Source of the DNA: ASV31 sp965229765
GTDB lineage: Bacteria; Pseudomonadota; Alphaproteobacteria; Rhodobacterales; Rhodobacteraceae
Direction: 5' to 3'
DNA: 64,000 nt
Assembly: GCA_965229765.1 (NCBI GenBank)
Contig: CBDDJT010000004.1
Coordinates: forward strand, 1,488,001-1,552,000
Shown: positions 1-6,152 of the stretch, piece after piece
How positions within the stretch are numbered: position 1 is the first letter of the stretch
Layout of the letters: each line of letters opens with the position of its first letter
Made by a program: the position numbers and the translations under genes
Notes under the pieces: generated by a model
What the model saw: only the letters and a program-made list of their open reading frames with translations
The model's database searches: none
What the model was told of the DNA's origin: nothing

Positions 1-1
1 C

Positions 2-760
2 GGGCTGATCGGCTTCGCCGACGACTATGCCAAGGTGTCGAAGAACAACCACAAGGGCGTGCCTGGGCGGATCAGGCTGCTGCTGGGGCTGGTGATCGCG
101 GTTGGCGCCGGGGCTTGGGCCGCGGCGCTGCATCCGGACGAGCTTGCGCTTCACCTTGCGCTGCCGTTCTTCAAGGACACGCTTCTGAACCTTGGTGTGT
201 TGTTCCTGCCCTTTGCGGTGCTGGTCATCGTCGGGGCGGCCAACGCGGTGAACCTGACGGATGGGCTTGACGGGCTGGCGATCATGCCGGTGATGATCGC
301 CTCTGGCGCGCTGGGGGTGATCGCCTATGCCGTCGGGCGTGTCGACTTTACCGAGTATCTCGACGTTCATTATGTGCCCGGCACCGGGGAAATCCTGATC
401 TTCGTGGCGGGACTGATCGGCGGGGGCCTTGGCTTTTTGTGGTACAACGCGCCGCCCGCCGCCGTCTTCATGGGCGACACCGGAAGCCTTGCGCTGGGCG
501 GCGCCCTGGGCGCCATCGCAGTGGCCACCAAGCACGAGATCGTGCTGGCGATCGTCGGCGGGCTTTTCGTGGTCGAGGCGATGTCGGTCATCATCCAGGT
601 TCTTTATTTCAAGCGCACCGGGAAGCGTGTCTTCCTGATGGCGCCGATCCACCACCACTTCGAGAAAAAGGGGTGGGCCGAACCGCAGATCGTCATCCGG
701 TTCTGGATCATCAGCCTGATCCTCGCCCTGATCGGGCTTGCCACGCTCAAGATCCGTTAG
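2..760 (+). CDS. mraY: Phospho-N-acetylmuramoyl-pentapeptide transferase, 5' truncated
   Basis: MraY moves phospho-MurNAc-pentapeptide from UDP onto undecaprenyl phosphate, making lipid I at the inner membrane. The frame is open from base 2, so the gene begins before the window; the visible part is the C-terminal two thirds. It starts with the GFADDYAKV motif (catalytic Asp pair), then shows several membrane segments, the NLTDGLDGLA loop, a GDTGSLALGG motif and the terminal HHHFEKKGW signature. All are diagnostic for MraY. It normally sits directly before murD, but here a four-gene cassette lies between them. The identification is certain; only the missing N-terminus is unknown. Confidence 0.97.
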   Translation, partial: GLIGFADDYAKVSKNNHKGVPGRIRLLLGLVIAVGAGAWAAALHPDELALHLALPFFKDTLLNLGVLFLPFAVLVIVGAANAVNLTDGLDGLAIMPVMIASGALGVIAYAVGRVDFTEYLDVHYVPGTGEILIFVAGLIGGGLGFLWYNAPPAAVFMGDTGSLALGGALGAIAVATKHEIVLAIVGGLFVVEAMSVIIQVLYFKRTGKRVFLMAPIHHHFEKKGWAEPQIVIRFWIISLILALIGLATLKIR

Positions 761-887
761 ATCGGTCCGCCGGCGGCCTGCCCCCGGCCCTTTCGCGTTG
801 TTCCGGGTGTGACTTCCGGCACAGCCCTGCCTTTGCGCTTCGCCACATGGTGCTTGTGTCCAGAAACAGGTGACAGGGGGGGCGCAG

Positions 888-1310
888 GTGACCGGCGACA
901 TTTCGACAGAGACCTTCGCGGATGCGCTGTCGCGTGTTCTGGGCCATCCGGTCGCCCCCAGCGGGCCAGACCGGCTGACGGTGATCGTCGAGGGGACACA
1001 GCGGCTGGAGGTGACGCTGGGCGAGACGGTGACGATCACCACGCCCTTGGCCGAGGCCCATGACGGCCTGCCGCCCCAGATGTGCCGTTGGCTGCTGGAG
1101 CGCAACTTTCCCGGCGGCGGAACGGCGGGCGCGATGCTGATACAGCCGCCGCGCAGCGACCGGCTGGCGCTGGTCAATCACTTGCCGTCGCGGGCGCTGG
1201 GCGTGGCCGGGCTTGCCGCCCTCGCCTGGAACCAGGCGCAGGCGGCGATGGCGCTTGACGCCGAGATAGCCAAGCGGGTGGCGGCACATCTGTCCGCCGC
1301 GGATGCATAG
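888..1310 (+). CDS. Putative CesT-like secretion chaperone 1 (upstream of ART effector)
   Basis: A protein of about 140 residues, acidic and of the size of class I type III secretion chaperones. It has an N-terminal helix (TFADALSRVLG), then alternating short strands (RLTVIVEG, LEVTLGETVTI), a middle segment and a C-terminal helix. This fits the CesT/SycE-like fold only loosely, so the family call is inference. The GTG at 888 is preferred because a G-rich ribosome-binding site (874-880) precedes it; a GTG at 870 is in frame. It ends 15 nt before the ADP-ribosyltransferase gene, so the two are surely co-transcribed. It could instead be an immunity or adaptor protein. Confidence 0.55.
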   Translation: MTGDISTETFADALSRVLGHPVAPSGPDRLTVIVEGTQRLEVTLGETVTITTPLAEAHDGLPPQMCRWLLERNFPGGGTAGAMLIQPPRSDRLALVNHLPSRALGVAGLAALAWNQAQAAMALDAEIAKRVAAHLSAADA

Positions 1311-1325
1311 ACAGGAGGGATGGCC

Positions 1326-2237
1326 ATGGCAGGATCGTTAGGCGGTGTCGGCGGCACGCAGGGGGTTGTGCCCAACCAGCAGATCGGCGGACAGGACCAG
1401 ACGCAAGGCACGCAGGGCAAGTCGGTCGGCCAGAAGGTCGCGAGTTTCTTCAAGGCGGTCATGCACGGCCTTGCCGCACCGTTCAAGGCGCTGGCGAGTG
1501 CCATTTCGAACATAGGCAACCATGCCGCGCAGGGCGGCAACGGCGCCGGGCAGGTGGCGCAGCCGCGGCTGAGCCAGGAACAGAAACAGGAGCGCCTGGA
1601 CGAGGTGCGCCAGACGCAGTTCTTCCTTTCGGTTCAGACCAGCACCTCTGCCATGATCGACGAGGGCGGGTTCATGGCCGCCGCGCGAAGCCTGCTGGAC
1701 ACGCCGGGCGCGGTGGCCGCGATGGAACAGCATGGCGTGACCCTTGGCGAGGCTGTCGCGATCTCGATGTACACCAGCCAGGCTTACGTCGAGATTAACG
1801 GACAGATCCGGTCCGGAAACGAGACGCAAGAGATCACCGCGCTGAAAGAGGCGTTCGTCTCGGGGCTGGACAAGCTGCCGTCGTTCGAGGGCACGGTCTA
1901 TCGTGGGGCGCACCTGCCCAAGGATGTCGGGCTTCAGCACCAGGAAGGCAGCGTGGTGACAGCCACGGGCATCTATTCCACCACGGCCTCGTCCAATGAG
2001 GTCTTCCCGAACATCAACTACGACATCACGATCGAGGTGAAGGCGGACTCTGGCGGCAAGGATATCGCGATGTTCTCCGACAAGCCGACCGAACAGGAGG
2101 TGGCGTTCCCGCCGGGCACGCAGTTTCGAGTGACCAGCCGGGTGCTGGATGGCAATGAACAGTACAGCCACATGCACCCGCCAGATTACGGCGGCATCCC
2201 GGCGGGCCAGATCACGTTGCAGATGGAGGAAGTCTGA
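1326..2237 (+). CDS. Putative mono-ADP-ribosyltransferase effector/toxin (R-S-E class)
   Basis: Predicted to transfer ADP-ribose from NAD+ to a protein target. The C-terminal half shows the three marks of the R-S-E clade in order: Arg193 in TVYRGA, the STT strand at 218-220 in GIYSTTAS, and an ARTT loop with Glu256-x-Glu258 followed by VAFPPGTQFRV. The ExE spacing is typical of arginine-modifying enzymes. Residues 1-80 are Gly/Gln-rich with an amphipathic segment (VASFFKAVMHGLAAPFKAL), like a secretion or chaperone-binding region; there is no Sec signal peptide. ATG 1326 is chosen over 1320 because AGGAGG (1313-1318) is 7 nt away. The stop overlaps the next start (TGATG). The delivery route and target are unknown. 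Confidence 0.85.
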   Translation: MAGSLGGVGGTQGVVPNQQIGGQDQTQGTQGKSVGQKVASFFKAVMHGLAAPFKALASAISNIGNHAAQGGNGAGQVAQPRLSQEQKQERLDEVRQTQFFLSVQTSTSAMIDEGGFMAAARSLLDTPGAVAAMEQHGVTLGEAVAISMYTSQAYVEINGQIRSGNETQEITALKEAFVSGLDKLPSFEGTVYRGAHLPKDVGLQHQEGSVVTATGIYSTTASSNEVFPNINYDITIEVKADSGGKDIAMFSDKPTEQEVAFPPGTQFRVTSRVLDGNEQYSHMHPPDYGGIPAGQITLQMEEV

Positions 2238-2419
2238 TGGCTGACACACCCAGCCCTGCCCCGCGCGGCAAGAAACATATCGCCTCGCAGTCCTTTGTCG
2301 ACCGGATGACATCGGGAATGGCGGACCCCGACGCGGCGGCGAAGGACGAGATCACCGACGAGGAGCGGCGCGTCTTCGGGCTGCCTCCCGCGGACGAGGA
2401 CAAGGCGGGCAAGGCCTGA
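2237..2419 (+). CDS. Small hypothetical protein of the ART cassette
   Basis: A 60-residue, highly charged and hydrophilic protein with no membrane segment and no family I recognise. It has a Lys/Arg-containing N-terminal half and an acidic C-terminal half (DEITDEERRVFGLPP, then ADEDKAGKA). Its ATG overlaps the effector stop codon by one base (TGATG), and the next gene starts one base after its own stop, so it is translationally embedded in the cassette. The absence of any own promoter space argues that it is a real gene. It could be an immunity protein, a co-chaperone or a second small effector; nothing in the sequence decides. Confidence 0.6.
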   Translation: MADTPSPAPRGKKHIASQSFVDRMTSGMADPDAAAKDEITDEERRVFGLPPADEDKAGKA

Positions 2420-2420
2420 C

Positions 2421-2891
2421 ATGGCGGGTAATCTGACACCACAGGCCGCGGCGCTTCTGGCCGAGATGGCACGTGACCACGGGCTTGCCAAACTGACGCC
2501 GGACGACGACGGGCTGATCCCGGTAACGCTGGACGACGGGTTCGTGTTCACGCTGGCCTTCGATGGCGTGAACAACGCGGTGTTCGTGATGACTGTTCTG
2601 GCTGCGGCGGACGCGGACGGTGTGCGCGACTGGCCCGCGTTCGGATGGAATGCCGGGGCCGCCGCGCGGCGCACACGTGTCGCCCGCGCGCCGGACGGGG
2701 CGCTGGCGCTGATCTGCGACATGCCCCTGACAGGGCTGGAATACTGGTCCTTTGCCAAGGGGTTGGAGGCGTTCATCGCCGATGCCGCCGAGGCCGCGGC
2801 CGTCATCGGGCTTGGCCCGTCCGCCGCCGCGGCGGGCAGTGACAGCCTGACCGCGTTCTCGCCCGACGAAATGGTCATCATCCGTCCCTAG
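2421..2891 (+). CDS. CesT-family-like secretion chaperone 2
   Basis: A protein of 156 residues with the pattern of CesT/Tir-type chaperones. There is an N-terminal helix (AAALLAEMARDHGL), strands with a conserved LDDGFVFTLAFD, a variable middle (DWPAFGWNAG), a strand (GALALICDMPLTGLEYW) and a long C-terminal helix ending near residue 135. Such proteins bind the N-terminal region of one effector and hold it ready for export. It is better supported as a CesT relative than the first gene of the cassette. It starts one base after the preceding stop. A hairpin (2928-2942) and 72 bp separate it from murD. Confidence 0.65.
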   Translation: MAGNLTPQAAALLAEMARDHGLAKLTPDDDGLIPVTLDDGFVFTLAFDGVNNAVFVMTVLAAADADGVRDWPAFGWNAGAAARRTRVARAPDGALALICDMPLTGLEYWSFAKGLEAFIADAAEAAAVIGLGPSAAAAGSDSLTAFSPDEMVIIRP

Positions 2892-2927
2892 GCCCGGCCC
2901 GCGCGGCCTTGCGGGGCGCCCCGTCGC

Positions 2928-2942
2928 GGGGCACCCTGCGCC
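2928..2942 (+). terminator. GC-rich hairpin between ART cassette and murD
   Basis: A perfect 6-bp stem (GCCCCG / CGGGGC) with a 3-nt loop, 36 bases after the stop of the second chaperone gene and about 20 bases before murD. There is no run of U after it, so it is more likely an attenuator or RNA-stability hairpin than a strong terminator. Confidence 0.35.
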
Positions 2943-2963
2943 CGCAATCGGGGAGGTCGGGGC

Positions 2964-4376
2964 ATGATTCCCATTCAGGGCTATGACGGGCACCGCGTGC
3001 TGGTGCTGGGCCTTGGCCGGTCGGGCATGGCCACGCTTGATGCGCTTGCGGCAGGCGGGGCGGTGCCGCTGGCATGGGACGATTCCGCCGAAGGCCGGGG
3101 CCGGGCCGGGGCCGCGGGCCACACCCTGCACGATCCCGCGCGGCCCGGAGCGTTTGAGGGGGTGGCGGCGCTGATCGTGTCGCCGGGCATCCCGCACCTG
3201 TACCCGCAGCCCAATGCCGCGGTGCGCGCCGCGTGGGAGGCGGGGGTGCCGGTGGACAATGACATCGGGCTTTTCTTCGGCTCTTTCGGGCAGCGCGACT
3301 GGGCCGAGTTCGACACCGCGCCGCGGGTGGTCGCCGTGACCGGTTCCAACGGGAAATCAACCACTTCGGCACTGATCCATCACGTGCTGGAAGGCCAAGG
3401 GCGGCCCGCTCAGCTGGCCGGAAACATCGGGCGGGGGGTGTTTGACCTCGACCCGCCGCGGGACGGCGAGGTCGTGGTGCTGGAGCTGTCGTCCTACCAG
3501 ATCGATCTGGCGCGCGCGCTGACGCCCGACGTGGCGGTGTTTACCAATCTCTCGCCCGATCATCTGGACCGGCACGGCGGCATGGGCGGGTATTTCGCGG
3601 CTAAGCGGCGGCTTTTCACCGAGGGCGCGCCGGACCGGGCCGTGGTGGGCGTGGACGAGGACGAGGGGCGCTATCTGGCTGACCGGCTGTCGCACGGGCC
3701 GGGGGACGACCGGCTGATCCGGGTGTCGGTGACGCGCAAGCTGTCGGGGCCGGGCTGGACTGTCCATGCCAACAAGGGGTTTCTGGCCGAGTTCCGCAAG
3801 GCACGGCAGGTGGGGTCGATCGACTTGCGCGACATCCGAGGGCTGCCCGGGCGGCACAACCACCAGAACGCCTGCGCCGCCTATGCGGTGCTGCGCGCGC
3901 TGGGTCTGGCGCCCCGGGCGATCGAGGAAGGCTTCAAGGATTTCAAGGGCTTGCCCCATCGCAGCCAAGTGGTGGCAGAGCGGGACGGGGTGGTGGTGGT
4001 CAACGACAGCAAGGCCACCAACGTGGAAAGCGCGGCGCAGGCGCTGCAGGCCTTCGGGCGCATCCGCTGGATCGCGGGGGGCTTGGGCAAGGAGGGCGGC
4101 ATCGGCGCGCTGGCCCCGCATCTGGGCGGCGTGGTCAAGGCCTACCTGATCGGCCATTCGGCGCGGGAGTTCGCGCTGCAACTGGCTGATACGCCACATG
4201 AAATCTGCGAAACGATGGAGCGCGCGGTGGCCGCGGCGATGGCCGAGGCCGAGCCGGGCGACACGATCCTGCTGGCCCCGGCGGCGGCCAGTTTCGACCA
4301 GTATCCCGACTTCGAGAAGCGCGGTGAGCACTTCATGGAGGCGGTGCGCGAGGTTCTGGGCGCGAATCAGGGTTAA
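2964..4376 (+). CDS. murD: UDP-N-acetylmuramoylalanine--D-glutamate ligase
   Basis: MurD adds D-glutamate to UDP-MurNAc-L-Ala in the cytoplasm, an ATP-dependent step in peptidoglycan precursor synthesis. At 470 residues it has the usual length. An N-terminal Rossmann-like domain (VLVLGLGRSGMATL) binds the UDP substrate. The central ATPase carries the Mur ligase P-loop GSNGKSTT with Lys131, then LELSSYQID and NLSPDHLDRHG; the C-terminal domain has LPHRSQ and NDSKATN. The start is supported by GGGAGG eleven bases upstream. The downstream neighbour is not ftsW as in most dcw clusters but a 404-bp spacer and a convergent hydrolase gene. Confidence 0.97.
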   Translation: MIPIQGYDGHRVLVLGLGRSGMATLDALAAGGAVPLAWDDSAEGRGRAGAAGHTLHDPARPGAFEGVAALIVSPGIPHLYPQPNAAVRAAWEAGVPVDNDIGLFFGSFGQRDWAEFDTAPRVVAVTGSNGKSTTSALIHHVLEGQGRPAQLAGNIGRGVFDLDPPRDGEVVVLELSSYQIDLARALTPDVAVFTNLSPDHLDRHGGMGGYFAAKRRLFTEGAPDRAVVGVDEDEGRYLADRLSHGPGDDRLIRVSVTRKLSGPGWTVHANKGFLAEFRKARQVGSIDLRDIRGLPGRHNHQNACAAYAVLRALGLAPRAIEEGFKDFKGLPHRSQVVAERDGVVVVNDSKATNVESAAQALQAFGRIRWIAGGLGKEGGIGALAPHLGGVVKAYLIGHSAREFALQLADTPHEICETMERAVAAAMAEAEPGDTILLAPAAASFDQYPDFEKRGEHFMEAVREVLGANQG

Positions 4377-4413
4377 CGGGCTGATTTCGCTGGATTTCGG
4401 GGTGCGGCATCGC

Positions 4414-4441
4414 GTCGGCACAATGTCGGCATCACGTCGGC
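4414..4441 (+). repeat. Triple GTCGGC iteron, 11-bp period (copy 1)
   Basis: GTCGGC occurs at 4414, 4425 and 4436, exactly 11 bp apart, with spacers ACAAT and ATCAC. The array lies 37 bp after the murD stop. A second array with the same unit and period is at 37617-37644. An 11-bp step puts the units on nearly the same face of the helix, as in protein-binding iterons. Confidence 0.7.
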
Positions 4442-4607
4442 GCGGGCGTGTCGGACAGCCCGGTTAACACCGCGTGCGCCGGCGGTGGCGTGCCGAGGCG
4501 GAGGGCGGCGGATGGCCGTGGGCAGCCACGGGGAGGCGTGTGGCCTTCACTTCATCTCGGGCAGATTGGGCCGACCTTCGAGCGCGTGCGAATGTCCCGA
4601 AAGCGGC

Positions 4608-4684
4608 AGGGAGGGGGCTGTCTGCCCCCTCTGCGCCTGCGGCGCATTCACCCCCGAGAGTATTTTCGAACAGAAGAAGACGGG
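4608..4684 (-). repeat. Dispersed 3'-end repeat, copy A (77 bp, identical to copy B)
   Basis: Read on the minus strand it is a GTCTTCTTCTGTTC pyrimidine motif, then GAAAATACTC, then a GCGCCGCAGGCGC hairpin and a G/C tract. It lies downstream of the minus-strand hydrolase gene. The full 77 bp are identical to 13014-13090 in opposite orientation. Shorter relatives are at 6073-6097 and 14489-14539. Confidence 0.8.
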
Positions 4685-4780
4685 CGGGCCGGGAGGGCGG
4701 TCCTCTGCCGCCCGGGCGTTTTTCTGTGGACGGGCGGCGCTGGGTGTCCCGCATTGCACCGCGCCTTTCGGGGCCCCGTG

Positions 4781-5545
4781 TCAGGCGTCCATGTCGAGAA
4801 AGGCACGCACGGCGGCCTCGAACGCGCGGGGGCGCTCGGCGTGGAGCCAGTGGCCCGCGCGCGGGATGGCGGCGAAGCGGGCGGCGGGGAACTGGTCGCG
4901 GATGGGCGCGCGGGCGTCGCGGGGGACATAGTCGCTGTCGCCGCCGGTCAGGAAGAGCGCCGGGCCGTCGAAGCGGCCGGGGGTGGCGGGCCAGCCGGTG
5001 AGGGTGGTCATCTCGGCCTGAAGCACGTCGAGGTTCAGCCGCCAGCGCCCGGCGGGCGCGTCGAGCGATTGCAGGAGGAAGGCGCGCAACTGCGGATCGG
5101 GGACGGCCCCGGCCAGTTGGGCGTCGGCCTCGGACCGGCGGGTGACGGCGGCGAGGTCCACCGCGCGCATCGCCTCGATCAGGTGCGACTGGCTGTGGCC
5201 GTAGGCTCTTGGCGCGATGTCCGCCACGATCAGGCGTCCCACGCGGCCGGGGTCGGTGAGCGCCAGCTGCATCGCCGCCTTGCCGCCCATGGAATGGCCC
5301 AGCACGTCCATCCGGCCGCCGTGCGCGGCAATGACCTCTGCCAGGTCCGCGGCCATCTGGGCATAGGTCTGGGTGTCCGCGCGCGGGCTGGTGCCGTGAT
5401 TGCGCATGTCGACGGCGACCACGAGACCCCGGTCGGACAGGCGTTTGGCGATGACGCCCCAGTTGCGGGCCGAGCCGAAGAGCCCGTGCGCGATCAGAAG
5501 CGGCGGGGCGCCGGTGGGTGTGCCGTGGATGTCGCAGGTCAGCAT
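4781..5545 (-). CDS. Alpha/beta hydrolase, ABHD11/YbfF-like esterase
   Basis: A cytoplasmic esterase-like protein of 254 residues. It begins with the HGLFGSARNW oxyanion-hole motif (residues 20-29). The nucleophile elbow GHSMGG carries Ser85; the acid is probably the Asp in LFLTGGDSDYVP, and the base is His in AGHWLHAERP near residue 236. The HGLFGS and DMRNHG motifs are typical of the ABHD11/YbfF group of short-chain ester hydrolases. Substrate unknown. It is transcribed towards murD and has a GC-rich 3' region with repeat copy A. No operon partner is apparent. Confidence 0.85.
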   Translation of the reverse strand: MLTCDIHGTPTGAPPLLIAHGLFGSARNWGVIAKRLSDRGLVVAVDMRNHGTSPRADTQTYAQMAADLAEVIAAHGGRMDVLGHSMGGKAAMQLALTDPGRVGRLIVADIAPRAYGHSQSHLIEAMRAVDLAAVTRRSEADAQLAGAVPDPQLRAFLLQSLDAPAGRWRLNLDVLQAEMTTLTGWPATPGRFDGPALFLTGGDSDYVPRDARAPIRDQFPAARFAAIPRAGHWLHAERPRAFEAAVRAFLDMDA

Positions 5546-5631
5546 GGGGTTGTCCTATCGCCTTGGCGGGGCGCTTTCCAGAGGTTGCGCGGGGCGATAT
5601 CCTTTGCGCTGCGTCCTGTGGGGGGATGACC

Positions 5632-6006
5632 ATGACCGTCGATCAGCAAGTCCATGACCAGAGCACGGCCCTGTCGAAGGCTTTCGGCAAGCGGCTGGGC
5701 GTGGGCGGGGCCACCCTTTCGGACCGGCTGGGTCGCGCGGGCCGCGATGTGCCGAAATCGGTGCGGCGCGAGGCGGCGACGCTGATCGAGGCCGAGGCGA
5801 TGCTGGCCCACCCCAAGCTGCGCCGACAGGTGGACCCGCGCAAGCTGGACCGCGCCTACCGGGTGTCGTCGTCCTGGCTGGGCGGCGTGAACCGGAGCGA
5901 ACGCCGGATCGACCGTGTGCTGGGGCTGATCGCGGTGAACGTGGTCAACATCGGGCTGCTGGCGGCGGGGGTCGCGGCCTTTGCCATGTGGCGCGGGCTT
6001 ATCTGA
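5632..6006 (+). CDS. Small conserved membrane protein, function unknown
   Basis: About 124 residues. The first 100 are basic and soluble (KAFGKRLGVGGATLSDRLGRAGRDVPKSVRREAATL, shown here only to point at its Arg/Lys content). The last 25 form one clear membrane helix (VLGLIAVNVVNIGLLAAG). It looks like a C-terminally anchored inner-membrane protein. ATG 5632 is preferred because a GGGGGA tract lies 5 nt upstream; ATG 5626 is also possible. I do not recognise a domain. It is divergent from the hydrolase and convergent with glyA. Confidence 0.6.
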   Translation: MTVDQQVHDQSTALSKAFGKRLGVGGATLSDRLGRAGRDVPKSVRREAATLIEAEAMLAHPKLRRQVDPRKLDRAYRVSSSWLGGVNRSERRIDRVLGLIAVNVVNIGLLAAGVAAFAMWRGLI

Positions 6007-6072
6007 GCGGTCGGCCTTTCCCGAACATCGGCGTGGCGGGACGCGCCCTTGGCGCGTGCGCTGCGCGCATGG

Positions 6073-6097
6073 GTATTTGTGAACAGAAGAAGACGGG
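6073..6097 (-). repeat. Dispersed 3'-end repeat, copy C (short form)
   Basis: On the minus strand it reads GTCTTCTTCTGTTC followed by ACAAATAC, 56 bases after the glyA stop. It shares the core of copies A, B and D, but the hairpin part has diverged to GCGCGCAGCGC. Confidence 0.65.
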
Positions 6098-6104
6098 ATG
6101 TGGT

Positions 6105-6134
6105 GCGCCGCCCCGGGCGTTGCGGGGGCGGCGC
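6105..6134 (-). terminator. Hairpin after glyA
   Basis: Perfect 10-bp arms (GCGCCGCCCC and GGGGCGGCGC) with a 10-nt loop, beginning 19 bases after the glyA stop. It is followed on the minus strand by the pyrimidine-rich repeat motif instead of a plain U tract. A factor-independent terminator or 3'-end stabiliser for glyA is likely. Confidence 0.5.
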
Positions 6135-6152
6135 CGGCGTGGCACGCGCGGA

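Larger units (their letters stand above)
4377..4780. other. 404-bp intergenic region between murD and convergent hydrolase
   Basis: No credible gene is seen here. The stretch holds the 11-bp GTCGGC iterons at 4414-4441 and copy A of the dispersed 3'-end repeat at 4608-4684, both listed separately. Between the repeat and the hydrolase stop lies GC-rich sequence with short inverted repeats. Open frames across it are shadows in GC-rich DNA. Confidence 0.6.

Noticed and set aside
1326..2237. Prophage or insertion element around the ART gene
   Set aside because: No integrase, transposase, terminal repeats or tRNA scar is visible between mraY and murD.
4448..5633. Long frames on both strands over the hydrolase region
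   Set aside because: They are GC-rich shadows of the hydrolase gene and spacer; composition is Arg/Gly/Ala-rich and no domain is visible.
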